Positions 14,581 through 22,786 of a stretch of 42,832 bases of DNA are shown here, piece after piece. Source of the DNA: a virus; IMG/VR virus record IMGVR_UViG_3300027917_000076, positions 1-42,832 of that record, one strand, 5' to 3'. The notes under the pieces were generated by a model. That model was given only the letters and a program-made list of their open reading frames with translations. It was not told where the DNA came from and searched no databases. Numbering within the stretch: the first letter of the stretch is position 1; every line of letters starts with the position of its first letter. A program made the translations under genes and the position numbers.

Positions 14581-15242
14581 CCATTGCGGCGCTCATCGAC
14601 AAATATGATAATTACGAGCTCGTGAGAAACGAAATCGCCGCCATTTTGCTCGCCGAGACCTCGAGTCAACAAGCCCTCGCAACGGCAGAAGGTAAAGATC
14701 CGACTCTTTGGGCGTTTGACGTATATCTTGAGCGGTTCAACCCGTGGGAAAGATACATAAATGACCGCACCGAAAAAACGCCGATCGTAAACGTTTGGTA
14801 TGACTCCGACACGACCGACCTCGGCGCGTCCGAGCTCATCTCACGGCAAAAGCACGACGGTATTTTCCATATTGACTGTTATGGGCGAGGGATTTCGCGG
14901 AGTGACGGCGGGGCGGGGCACGTCCCCGGCGACCGTGACGCCGTGCTCGAGGCGCAACGGGTGACGCGGCTCGTCCGGAATATCATTATGTCGTCGACCT
15001 ACACATATTTAAATATGCAGGGGGTCGTTTGGCGTCGGTACGTGCAAAACCGAATGATATTTCAACCGAGCGATAACCAAAGACCGGTTCAACAAGTTAT
15101 GGCGGGGCGTTTGACGCTTGCCGTCGAATATAATGAAACATCGCCGCAATACGAGGGCGATACCCTCGAATTGATTTCGGCCGAGGTATCACGCGCCGAC
15201 GACGGAAAAGTTTATTTCACAGCTGAGTACGACGTCACGTAA
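14577..15242 (+). CDS. Probable tail terminator/neck protein
   Basis: The protein has 221 residues. GTG 14577 is preceded by TTGGAGGTG, a good ribosome-binding site, and overlaps the upstream TGA; an in-frame upstream TTG lacks such a site. The middle contains 'NVWYDSDTTDLGASELIS' and 'FHIDCYGRG', and the end 'LTLAVEYNETSPQYEGDTLELIS'. A mixed alpha/beta protein lying just before a tail sheath gene fits the tail-terminator or neck slot of contractile tails, where a ring protein caps the tail tube for joining to the head. The family is not certain. Confidence 0.55.
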   Translation: MTIAALIDKYDNYELVRNEIAAILLAETSSQQALATAEGKDPTLWAFDVYLERFNPWERYINDRTEKTPIVNVWYDSDTTDLGASELISRQKHDGIFHIDCYGRGISRSDGGAGHVPGDRDAVLEAQRVTRLVRNIIMSSTYTYLNMQGVVWRRYVQNRMIFQPSDNQRPVQQVMAGRLTLAVEYNETSPQYEGDTLELISAEVSRADDGKVYFTAEYDVT

Positions 15243-15258
15243 AGGAAAGGTTTTTAAA

Positions 15259-16740
15259 ATGGCACTATCAACCGCCGTTGACCCGAGCGTAGTCGCGCGG
15301 GTGCTCGGCATTGAAACAAAATATGAGCAATTTGGCCCGGCCGGTACGGCGTTTTTACCGCAACGCGTCGCGGTTATTGCTCAAGGCAACGACGCCGAGA
15401 CCTATTCGACGACCAAACGAACCGTTTTTTCGTCCAAAGAGGTCGGCGACGTCGAAGGATATGGCTCGCCCGCTCATTTGATTGTCGATCAATTGCTACC
15501 CGTCAACGGCGACGGCGTGGCTCCGATACCGATCGACCTTTACCCGTTGCCAAACGAGGCGGGCGGGGCGGCGGCAGCGGGCGACATTACGCCCGTTTTG
15601 GGTACCGTCGTCGACGCCGAGTATCAGGTCAAAATTGGTGAAATCGCCTCGGCCGCGTTTACCGTGACAACGACCGACACGGTCGCGACAATTGTCACAA
15701 AAATGACCGCCGCCGTTAACGGCGTTTTAAAAATGCCGATGGTCGCGACGGACAGCACGACCGTGCTCGATTTGGATTGCAAATGGAAGGGCGTCACGGG
15801 CAACGATTTGGTTATCGAGGTCGACGGGCCGACTACCTCGGGCGTAACGTGGACAATTACGCAGCCCACGGGTGGGCTCGTAAACCCGACCGTCGACGCG
15901 GCGCTTGCCCAAATCGGCAATATTTGGGAAACGATTATCGTGAACGGTCTCGACATCGCCGACAGTACGGCCCTGAACACGTATCAGGCGACCGGTGCGG
16001 CTCGATGGGGCGCCCTAGTGCGTAAACCGTTTGTCGTGTTCACGGGCACGACCGAGGCCACGGCGGCCACGGCGTACGCCATTTCGGACGCACGGTCGAC
16101 CGACCTCGTCAATGTTTTTTGTCCCGAGCCCGGGTCGAATGACATCCCGTTTCTCGTCGCCGCTCGAACGGCCGCGCGTGCCGCGAAGCAGGCGAACGTC
16201 AACCCACCGGTCGATTACGGCGGGCTCAAATTAACCGGGCTTACGCCCGGCGCCGACGGCGATCAATGGAATTTCTCGGCGCGTGACGCCGCCGTCAAGG
16301 CGGGGCATTCGACCGTCGAGGTTATCGACGGCGTGACCGAAATCGCCGACCTCGTCACGTGTTACCATCCGAGCGGCGAAGAGCCCCCGGCGTATCGGTA
16401 TGTTGTCGACATCCAAAAATTGATGACGACGATTTACAATTTCGATAATACGTTCGGAGCCGCCGAGTGGAAATCGGCTCCGCTCGTCCCGGACGCCGAG
16501 CCCACCCGCAATCCCGCCGCGCGAAAACCTAAAGACGCGGTCACGGCGGCGGCGAATATCGTGACAAATTTGGCGCTCGACGCCGTGCTCGTGAGGGCGG
16601 CGGATACGATCCCGCTCATACGGGCCGAGATCGACCCATCAAACCCAAAACGGTTAAATTTGTATGTCCCGGTTTATCTATCGGGCAACACGAACGTAAA
16701 GAGCGTCACGATTGCTTTTGCGTTCAATTTTGGAGGTTAA
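15259..16740 (+). CDS. Tail sheath protein (Mu gpL-like)
   Basis: The protein has 493 residues, preceded by AAAGGAAAGG. It starts with a short N-terminal arm followed by 'FLPQRVAVIAQGNDAETYSTTKR' (cited in part), the phage sheath N-terminal pattern. The C-terminal part 'RADTIPLIRAEIDPSNPKRLNLYVPVYLSGNTNVKSVTIAFAFNFGG' (cited by its ends) is the Mu-type ending. Length equals Mu gpL (495). With the tube gene directly downstream, this identifies a contractile tail. The sheath polymer surrounds the tube and shortens to drive the tube through the host envelope. Confidence 0.9.
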   Translation: MALSTAVDPSVVARVLGIETKYEQFGPAGTAFLPQRVAVIAQGNDAETYSTTKRTVFSSKEVGDVEGYGSPAHLIVDQLLPVNGDGVAPIPIDLYPLPNEAGGAAAAGDITPVLGTVVDAEYQVKIGEIASAAFTVTTTDTVATIVTKMTAAVNGVLKMPMVATDSTTVLDLDCKWKGVTGNDLVIEVDGPTTSGVTWTITQPTGGLVNPTVDAALAQIGNIWETIIVNGLDIADSTALNTYQATGAARWGALVRKPFVVFTGTTEATAATAYAISDARSTDLVNVFCPEPGSNDIPFLVAARTAARAAKQANVNPPVDYGGLKLTGLTPGADGDQWNFSARDAAVKAGHSTVEVIDGVTEIADLVTCYHPSGEEPPAYRYVVDIQKLMTTIYNFDNTFGAAEWKSAPLVPDAEPTRNPAARKPKDAVTAAANIVTNLALDAVLVRAADTIPLIRAEIDPSNPKRLNLYVPVYLSGNTNVKSVTIAFAFNFGG

Positions 16741-16743
16741 GCG

Positions 16744-17127
16744 ATGTCAACCGGTGGACCAATTGAATCAATAAGCTACGCCGGGCGGACGTTTGCCGTC
16801 GCGGCCGACGCCGATGTGAACATGAAAATCGGCGGTTTACAGGGCGACACGGAAATGAATGGCGACCAAACCGGCCGAAAGTTGATAAGTGTCGTAAAGT
16901 GGGAAGTCACAAACGTCGCCCTCGACATCGACATTGACAATGGCGACCTCGAGTTTTTGTCCGAGCGCGCGAAACAAAAAACGTTTGACGATTTTTCGAT
17001 CACGTTTGCGAGCGGCACGGTATTCTCGGGTCAAGGGTCGGTCGCGGGCGAATTGCCGTACGCGTCGGCGAATACGACCGCGAGCGTGTCGTTTAGCGGC
17101 CCGGGTCAACTCAAAAAACAAGGGTAA
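16744..17127 (+). CDS. Tail tube protein (Mu gpM-like)
   Basis: The protein has 127 residues, starting three bases after the sheath stop. The pattern 'GGPIESISYAGRTFAVAADADVNMKIGG' (cited in part), then 'EMNGDQTG' and 'FSITFASGTVFSGQGSV', with 'PYASANTTASVSFSGPGQL' at the end, is that of the Mu-type tail tube family (Tail_tube). Size is right: Mu gpM has 118 residues. Hexameric rings of this protein stack to form the inner tube. Confidence 0.9.
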   Translation: MSTGGPIESISYAGRTFAVAADADVNMKIGGLQGDTEMNGDQTGRKLISVVKWEVTNVALDIDIDNGDLEFLSERAKQKTFDDFSITFASGTVFSGQGSVAGELPYASANTTASVSFSGPGQLKKQG

Positions 17128-17148
17128 AACCTCGGGGGTTGTGACTTT

Positions 17149-17202
17149 TGCGCCGCGCGGGAAACCCCCGCCCCTTGCCCCACGCCGAGGGGGCGCGGCG
17201 CA
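17149..17202 (+). terminator. Long GC hairpin between tube and chaperone genes
   Basis: TGCGCCGCGC (17149-17158) pairs with GCGCGGCGCA (17193-17202), a perfect 10-bp stem, and CCTTTTC follows. The loop is 34 bases and itself C- and G-rich (CCCC/GGGG pairing possible). The T-run is short, so it is a weak terminator or a processing/stability hairpin that keeps tube mRNA high relative to chaperone and tape measure. Confidence 0.6.
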
Positions 17203-17226
17203 CCTTTTCAAAAGGAGCGTGGGATT

Positions 17227-17622
17227 ATGGAATATAAAATCGACAGGGAAACGGCCGAGCGTGACTTTGACCGCATGGTCGCCGCAATGCGGATTATGAT
17301 GAAAGCATACGGCGACGAAAACGAGCAACGGGATAAAGCGGCCGATCGCGAGCTCTTAATCGACCAAATCATGCTCGGAAATGCGACCGTCGACGACGAC
17401 GGGTTTTTGACGTATTTGACCGGCGACGGCGAGCAAATCAAGTTTAAAAAGCCCAAAGGCGACGCGACGCTCGCGATTGACCGGGTAAAGGAAACCAAAA
17501 AAGTCGCTCAAGGGTACGCCATTTTGGGCGAGTTGACCGGTCGGGCGCCCGTGACGTTTGCGAAAATGGACCAATACGACGTCAAAGTTTGCGCGGCGGT
17601 TATGACCCTTTTTTTAGTGTAG
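17227..17622 (+). CDS. Tail assembly chaperone, short form (Mu gp41-like)
   Basis: The protein has 131 residues, between the tube and tape measure genes, the invariable place of the tail assembly chaperones that hold the tape measure protein during tube growth. Translation starts at ATG 17227 after AAAAGGAGCG. The N-terminus is helical and charged ('DRETAERDFDRMVAAMRIM'), and the C-terminus reads 'TFAKMDQYDVKVCAAVMTLFLV'. Its last codons contain the slippery heptamer T TTT TTA (17610-17616), and the stop TAG (17620-17622) is read through by -1 frameshift into the longer form. The function follows from position plus the frameshift. Confidence 0.85.
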   Translation: MEYKIDRETAERDFDRMVAAMRIMMKAYGDENEQRDKAADRELLIDQIMLGNATVDDDGFLTYLTGDGEQIKFKKPKGDATLAIDRVKETKKVAQGYAILGELTGRAPVTFAKMDQYDVKVCAAVMTLFLV

Positions 17623-17840
17623 CGAGCGGCCCGACGCTCGTTAGGAACGGAAATGACGTGGTACCATGGGGATACAATGGGTATCAGATACACGCCGAAA
17701 TGATATTTCAGATCCTAACCGATTTTCATTTGGGCGAGTCGTGGCGGGATATGACTTGGGATGAAATAGAACAATTTTATGACGCCTTGCGGCCCGGGCT
17801 CCGCAAGGCGACGTCGAAAGGCGGCATAAATGGCGCGTAA
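17227..17840 (+). CDS. Tail assembly chaperone, -1 frameshift fusion
   Basis: This is the long form made by slipping one base back at 17610-17616. Reading in the zero frame continues to codon TTA (17614-17616), then in the -1 frame through AGT GTA GCG to TAA 17838-17840. The extension contributes about 75 residues (begins 'SVASGPTLVRNG', ends 'TSKGGINGA') and is helical and acidic in its C-terminal half ('WDEIEQFYDALRPG'). Such G/GT or Mu gp41/gp42 pairs are near-universal in long-tailed phages. The extended part binds the tape measure and the common part the tube. The open reading frame for the extension has no start of its own that would make a sensible protein. Confidence 0.82.
17610..17643 (+). 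promoter_or_regulatory. Programmed -1 ribosomal frameshift signal
   Basis: The slippery heptamer T TTT TTA (17610-17616) is of the X XXY YYZ form, in the zero frame of the chaperone. Six bases later a hairpin begins: CGAGCG (17623-17628), loop GCCCGA, CGCTCG (17635-17640). Extra pairs TAG/TTA extend the stem to 17620/17643, including one G-T. Spacing and stem are of the usual kind, so both elements of a -1 frameshift site are present. Confidence 0.88.
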
Positions 17841-19548
17841 ATTGGCTATATCCGCGATAATAAAGGCGGTCGACCGAGTATCGAAGCCCATGCGCAAGGC
17901 GCAAAAAGCCGTCAGCCGCGCCACAAAACGTATGAGGCGCGCATTTTCGACCCTTAACCGGGTGACAAACAAAGTCGTTGGCGGGCTTTGGGGGATCGGC
18001 AAGGCGGCGCTAAAGGTAGCGGCGGTAGGGTTTGGAGCCCTCGCCGCAGGGGTCGCCCTCGTCGTCAAGGAATACTCAAAAGTCGAGAATGCCGAGGCGG
18101 CGTTTACGCCACTTATGGGCGGCGCCGAAAATGCGAAAAAAATGGTTGACGAGTTGAACAAAACCGCCGCGTCGACGCCGTTTCAATTCGATACCCTTCA
18201 AAAAAGCGCGCAACAATTGGCGCCAGTAATGGACAAGGACATCGGGCGAACCATTAAAACCATGCGAATGCTCGGCGACACGGCGGGAGGAAACGCCCAA
18301 AAACTCGACTCGATTACAAGGGGTTTTACAAAGGCGTCGCTCAAGGGCAAAGTCGACCTCGAGTCGCTTAATATGATTGCCGAGGCGGGCGTACCCATTT
18401 TCCAAGAGCTCGCCTCGACTCTCGGGACGACGGTCGGCCCGAAATTTTTCAAAAACATATCGGCCGGGAAAGTCAAGGTCGCCGACCTCGAAAAAACGTT
18501 CGAGAATATGACATCCGAGGGCGGTGTGTTTTTTAAGGGTATGGAAATCGCCTCGAAAACGACGAGCGGAATTTTTTCGACGTTGAAAGACAACGTAGCC
18601 CTCACGGCTGCGTCGCTCGGCGAGACGCTCGCCCCGACCATCAAAGAGATAATGACCTCGCTTATCGGAGTCGCCGCAAAAGCCCGGGCATGGATGGACG
18701 CAAACAAAGAGCTCATAAAAGAGCGCGTCGCGGCGTTTGTGGATAAAATGCGAAAAGCGATCGCCGGACTCGTAAAGACCGTTAAAGATTTTATTATCAA
18801 AAAAGACGGGATAAACAAGGTTATTGACGCTTTTAAGGCGGTCGGCTCGGCAATCGCGTTTTTAGTCGAGCATGGCAAAACAATCGGGATTATTATCGGG
18901 ATTATCGTCGGTTTCGTAGCCGTTGCGAAAATCCTAATCGGCGTTTTAACGCTTGTCAACCTCGTAATGGCGGCGAATCCGGTCGTTTTGATTGTCGTCG
19001 CGGTTATCGCTTTAATCGCGCTTATTGTGGCTTTGGTCGTCAAATTCAAACTTGTGCAAAAAGCGATCAAAGCGTTCGGGGTCGCCGCTGATTGGGTCAA
19101 AGAGAAATGGGCGGCTTTTAAGGAGTGGATCGGCGAGGTCGTCGACGGAGCAAAAGAAAAATGGGAAACGTTCGCGACGACGGTCCGCGAAATATTCTCG
19201 GGTATTTGGGAAACGGTCAAGGAATACGTCGGCAAGATAAAGGGTTTTGTCGGCGGCATATTTGACGGATTAAAGGCGCTCATCGGGGCAGGCGACGACG
19301 TCAAGGCAAAGGTCGAGGTCGACAAGCGCCTCGAGCTCGTCTCGGGCGGGGCTCAAGGCGACGGTCGCCCTCGCGGTGAGGTGGCGCTTGTGACGCCGTC
19401 CGAGCGCGTTTCACGTGAGTTTAGCGAGTCGCAACAAACGACGACAAACCAAACGGAAATCACGATCCGAGACGAAACAAACCGGACCGAGGTCACGAAA
19501 GGCAAGCTCGGCGGCGGAATATCGCTCGAGCGAACGGGGTCGTTTTAA
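17830..19548 (+). CDS. Tail tape measure protein
   Basis: The protein has 572 residues and sets tail length. The N-terminal third is basic and helical, with a hydrophobic stretch near residues 55-78 (VAAVGFGALAAGVALVV). The central section carries the tape measure signature around residues 80-270: 'ENAEAAFTPLMGG', 'FDTLQKSAQQL', 'TRGFTKASLKGKVDLESLNMI', 'TTSGIFSTLKDNV'. A long hydrophobic region spans about residues 350-405 (GIIIGIIVGFVAV and AVIALIALIVALVV), the part that may insert in the host membrane. The tail is short by length rule: about 1.5 angstrom per residue gives roughly 85 nm. It starts at ATG 17830, inside the last codons of the chaperone fusion. Confidence 0.88.
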   Translation: MARKLAISAIIKAVDRVSKPMRKAQKAVSRATKRMRRAFSTLNRVTNKVVGGLWGIGKAALKVAAVGFGALAAGVALVVKEYSKVENAEAAFTPLMGGAENAKKMVDELNKTAASTPFQFDTLQKSAQQLAPVMDKDIGRTIKTMRMLGDTAGGNAQKLDSITRGFTKASLKGKVDLESLNMIAEAGVPIFQELASTLGTTVGPKFFKNISAGKVKVADLEKTFENMTSEGGVFFKGMEIASKTTSGIFSTLKDNVALTAASLGETLAPTIKEIMTSLIGVAAKARAWMDANKELIKERVAAFVDKMRKAIAGLVKTVKDFIIKKDGINKVIDAFKAVGSAIAFLVEHGKTIGIIIGIIVGFVAVAKILIGVLTLVNLVMAANPVVLIVVAVIALIALIVALVVKFKLVQKAIKAFGVAADWVKEKWAAFKEWIGEVVDGAKEKWETFATTVREIFSGIWETVKEYVGKIKGFVGGIFDGLKALIGAGDDVKAKVEVDKRLELVSGGAQGDGRPRGEVALVTPSERVSREFSESQQTTTNQTEITIRDETNRTEVTKGKLGGGISLERTGSF

Positions 19549-20789
19549 TGGCGGACTGGACCGACAGGATTAGAGAGGCGGCATACACGTCGCCATCGGG
19601 GCGGCGGCTCACGTTCAAGTATGAGGATGTTTCATACCGTCGCGCGATCAAAGCCACGGCGTACGATTTCACCGATGTCGACGGGGCATACATTCAAACG
19701 CGGGGTTTTTCGGGTCGTCAATTCCCGTTGCGGTGCTTTTTTTCAGGCCCGAATTATGACAAAGAGGCGGCAGGATTCGAAGCAATCGTTTTCGAGCGTG
19801 GTTTCGGTACCCTCGAGCACCCCATTTACGGCGTCCACAATGTCGCCCCCTTTGGCGAGGTGGCCCGCCGCGACGACCTGAAAACGGCCGCAAACCAAAC
19901 CGTGTTAGAAATAACTTTTTTCGAGTCGATAAAGAGTCTTTATCCGTCGACCGATCTCGATTATGGCGATAGCGTGCTCGGCGCCGTTGACGCCTTTAAT
20001 GAGGCGAACGCGATACAGTTAGAGCGTAACGCCGACTTGGGCACGTTTACAAAGCGCGCCACGTTCAAGGATTCCATCTTGCGCGGCGTCGGAAACGTTG
20101 AAAAAGGGCTCAAGGCGATCGCCGACGTCACGGCCGACACCCAAGCCCAATTTGATTCCGTCAACGACTCGATAAACCGTGGAATCGACGTACTATTGCG
20201 CGACCCTTTGATACTAGCCAGGCAAGTGCAAACGCTCATCCAAACGCCTGCCCGGTCGCTCGCCTCGATTCGGTCCCGTTTGAGCGGGTACGCGGACCTA
20301 TTGAGCGATATTTTCGGTCGAGCCGATTCGATTTCGTCCGGCCCCGAAGACAATAACCGATTTTTCGGGCGTGACCTTTTCGCCTCGACGCTCGTGACGG
20401 GCCAAGTATTGTCGGCGGTAAACAATCAATTCGAGACGCGCCTCGGCGCCATCGGAGCGGCGGCCGAGGTCAATGCGCAACTTGACGCGCTTGTCGCGTG
20501 GCGAGATGAAAATTTCGATTATATCGGGGCCGTCGACGAGGGCGAGTCGATACAAGCCCTTACCGAATCCGTTTCGCTCGTGACTGGATATTTAATCGAG
20601 ATAAGCTTTACGCTCAAGGTCGAGCGGTCCATTACACTCGACCGCCCTCGAACGCTCGTCGATTTACTCGCCGAGCTATTTGGTGCCGACTACGAAACGC
20701 AAATCGACCCATTTATCAAAGCGAACGAATTGACAAACATGGAAATTTTGGAATTGCCGAGGGGGCGGCGCCTTGCGTACTATTTATAA
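19548..20789 (+). CDS. Mu gp43-like protein (DNA circularisation N-domain family), baseplate/tail
   Basis: The protein has 413 residues; start ATG 19548 shares one base with the tape measure stop. The N-terminal 100 residues carry the DNA_circ_N family pattern: 'WTDRIREAAYTSPSGRRLTF', then 'DGAYIQTRGFSGRQFPLRCFF', then 'GTLEHPIYG'. The remainder is helical with an aspartate- and arginine-rich middle. In Mu the equivalent lies between tape measure and baseplate hub and is part of the tail tip. The family name 'DNA circularisation' stems from a P22-type report and probably does not describe its job here. I favour a tail-tip/baseplate component. Confidence 0.82.
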   Translation: MADWTDRIREAAYTSPSGRRLTFKYEDVSYRRAIKATAYDFTDVDGAYIQTRGFSGRQFPLRCFFSGPNYDKEAAGFEAIVFERGFGTLEHPIYGVHNVAPFGEVARRDDLKTAANQTVLEITFFESIKSLYPSTDLDYGDSVLGAVDAFNEANAIQLERNADLGTFTKRATFKDSILRGVGNVEKGLKAIADVTADTQAQFDSVNDSINRGIDVLLRDPLILARQVQTLIQTPARSLASIRSRLSGYADLLSDIFGRADSISSGPEDNNRFFGRDLFASTLVTGQVLSAVNNQFETRLGAIGAAAEVNAQLDALVAWRDENFDYIGAVDEGESIQALTESVSLVTGYLIEISFTLKVERSITLDRPRTLVDLLAELFGADYETQIDPFIKANELTNMEILELPRGRRLAYYL

Positions 20790-22008
20790 AACGGTCCCGG
20801 GCGACACTTTCGACCGTATCGCTCGCAAGGTTTACGGCGACGATACTCGAGCGGCCGAATTGCGTCGGGCAAATCCGGGTATCACGGAACCGATACAGGT
20901 CGGGATCTCGCTCAATACGCCCGCCGCCAAAGGTGCCCCAAAAGACCGTACCAGTACAGGCGCGGCAAACGACCCCGACGAGCTCGCCCTGGCCATTGAC
21001 GGGCAACGGTTCCGGTTTTGGTCGTCGATTCAAATTCAAAAGTCAATCGACAAAATATCGACCATTTCGTTTTCGGCCCCGTTCGAGCCCGAAAACAAGG
21101 ATTTACGAAACACGTTTCGCCCTATGACTTTCAAGCCGTTACTAGTGACCGTGGGCGGTGAGCCCTTTTTTCGCGGCACACAAGTAAACGTTCAAACGCA
21201 AGGGGGCGCGAGCGCCGTGGCGGTCGAGGTATCAGGCTACGGGGTGCCCGGGGTGCTCAATGATTGCACGGCGCCTCAAAACGCGTTTCCGGTCGAGTTA
21301 AAAGACCTCGACTTGCGGCAAATCGCCGACCGCGTCGCGGGCATGTACGGGGTAATTGTGACTTTTGAGGGCGACCCCGGGGCGAAATTCAAAAAAACCA
21401 AAATCAAGCCCGATCAAAAGCTTTTACCTTTTCTTGTCCCGCTCGCGCAACAAAGGGGTTTTGTCGTCGCGGACAATACCGAGGGCGAGCTCGTATTTTG
21501 GAAATCGACCAAAACGGGTCGACCCGTTGCGAATTTGAGGCAGGGCGAGCCGCCCCATATCGTTGTCACGCCGCAATATGCGCCGCAAAGCTTTTACAGT
21601 GATATTACGGCGATTAAAAACCCTAAAATCGGTTTTCGGGGTCAATGGTACACCGATAAAAATCCAAAGCTCCGAAACGTTTTAAGGGCGCTTAATTTCG
21701 TCGCCGAAAACGCCGGGAAAGTCGACCCATTAACGGCCGCTAAATCGAAAACGGGCCGTATGTTCGGGGCGGTCGCGAGCTATACATTAACGGTTGCTAC
21801 GTGGCGAGATCCAAAGGGTAACCTTTGGGCGCCGAATACGACGATTAGGGTCCGCTACCCTGACAAAATGATTTACACAGATTACGAATTTTTGATCCGC
21901 GACGTAACTTTCAACGCCACGCCCGCCGCTTTGAGCGCCGAGCTCGCCCTGGTTATGCCCGGGGCGTTTAGTGGCGAGGTTCCGGGGGCGCTACCATGGG
22001 ACGATTAG
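20773..22008 (+). CDS. Baseplate hub protein with N-terminal LysM (Mu gpP/gp44-like)
   Basis: The protein has 411 residues and starts at the rare codon TTG 20773, with GAGGGGG about 8 bases upstream. No later ATG or GTG would keep the N-terminal LysM-like domain (residues about 1-45, 'TVPGDTFDRIARKVYGDD'), so TTG is required. The rest has the gp27/gp44 hub pattern ('FFRGTQVNVQTQG', 'AFPVELKDLDLRQIADRVAG', 'DQKLLPFLVPLAQQRGFVV', 'YTDYEFLIRDVTF'). It forms the trimeric hub carrying the spike. It overlaps the preceding gene by 17 bases and the spike gene by 13. Confidence 0.87.
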   Translation: MRTIYKTVPGDTFDRIARKVYGDDTRAAELRRANPGITEPIQVGISLNTPAAKGAPKDRTSTGAANDPDELALAIDGQRFRFWSSIQIQKSIDKISTISFSAPFEPENKDLRNTFRPMTFKPLLVTVGGEPFFRGTQVNVQTQGGASAVAVEVSGYGVPGVLNDCTAPQNAFPVELKDLDLRQIADRVAGMYGVIVTFEGDPGAKFKKTKIKPDQKLLPFLVPLAQQRGFVVADNTEGELVFWKSTKTGRPVANLRQGEPPHIVVTPQYAPQSFYSDITAIKNPKIGFRGQWYTDKNPKLRNVLRALNFVAENAGKVDPLTAAKSKTGRMFGAVASYTLTVATWRDPKGNLWAPNTTIRVRYPDKMIYTDYEFLIRDVTFNATPAALSAELALVMPGAFSGEVPGALPWDD

Positions 22009-22400
22009 GCGAAATCACTCGGATCGAACGAACCGACATCGACGGTGACAAAATCGCCCTTTTGACGGTCGATTTCGGCGGCGGCGATGTCATAACCGCC
22101 CCTTATATCCCGCAACCTCAAGACGACGGTTTACCTATAGAGGGTGACACGGCGCTCGTCGTCGAGCTCGAGGGCGACCCGGGCGAGTATATGGCGCTCG
22201 CCGTGCTCGACGTTACGTTCGATGGCGTTGCGGGTAAAGGCGAGCGGGTCATTCGGTCTCGCGACGGCGATGGCGCGACAATCGCGACCGTTTGGCTCAA
22301 AGCCGACGGGACGGTCAAAATCGACAACGACTCGGGATATATCGAGCTCAAAGCCGACGGTCAAGCCAACATAAACGGCCGTTTCACGGTAGATCCGTAA
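21996..22400 (+). CDS. Baseplate spike protein (Mu gp45-like)
   Basis: The protein has 134 residues. The N-terminal half is an OB-like beta-barrel ('GRLGEITRIERTD...KIALLTVDF', 'DGLPIEGDTALVVELEGDPGEY'), and the second half is beta-rich repeats ('SRDGDGATIATVWLKADGTVKI', 'YIELKADGQANINGRFTV', cited in parts), the classical gp45/puncturing spike of contractile tails. The start ATG overlaps the hub gene by 13 bases. The spike sits under the hub and pierces the outer membrane. Confidence 0.88.
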   Translation: MGRLGEITRIERTDIDGDKIALLTVDFGGGDVITAPYIPQPQDDGLPIEGDTALVVELEGDPGEYMALAVLDVTFDGVAGKGERVIRSRDGDGATIATVWLKADGTVKIDNDSGYIELKADGQANINGRFTVDP

Positions 22401-22786
22401 TGGTCAAACCGATTGCAAACGCAAATTTGACGCTCGCCCACGGGTCGACGTCGCCTATATCGGGCGGGGCGTTTGTGATTTTGCCGGTACCGGCCCCAAG
22501 CGCGTTTGTTAAAGCCGACGGGGTCGGGATCTACTCAAAGGAAATCAAATATACGTTTTCAGGCGGGTCCGCCTCGGGCTTTGCCTCGGGGTCGGTCGCA
22601 ACGACCACACCACAAACGATTACCGCCACGGCGGTCAAGTGTAAAGAATCGGGCGACCCGGTCATGCGGCTTGACGATTACAATACTATGACCGCTCAAG
22701 GCACCCTCACGGGGGGCGGCACGGGCTCGGTATTGGGTAAAGTTGAAATTTCCGACGCCGGGCAGGACTACGCGAAAGGCGATTAA
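22400..22786 (+). CDS. Small baseplate protein, possibly spike tip
   Basis: The protein has 128 residues, with ATG 22400 sharing one base with the spike stop. It is a glycine/serine/threonine-rich beta protein ('ANLTLAHGSTSPISGGAFVI', then 'SGGSASGFASGSV', 'GTLTGGGTGSVLGKV', 'ISDAGQDYAKGD'). Located directly after the spike gene, with 'VKCKESGDPVMR' near the middle, it resembles PAAR-type tip proteins in composition and place. The PAAR residues that bind iron are not clearly visible. Call it a likely baseplate/spike-associated protein; the tip role is a guess. Confidence 0.5.
   Translation: MVKPIANANLTLAHGSTSPISGGAFVILPVPAPSAFVKADGVGIYSKEIKYTFSGGSASGFASGSVATTTPQTITATAVKCKESGDPVMRLDDYNTMTAQGTLTGGGTGSVLGKVEISDAGQDYAKGD

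Noticed and set aside
18198-19325. Long open frame of 375 codons on the minus strand, opposite the tape measure gene
   Set aside because: It mirrors the coding frame of a well-supported tape measure gene, has no start context, and its composition (Ser/Thr/Ile/Ala runs) is that of an antisense shadow.
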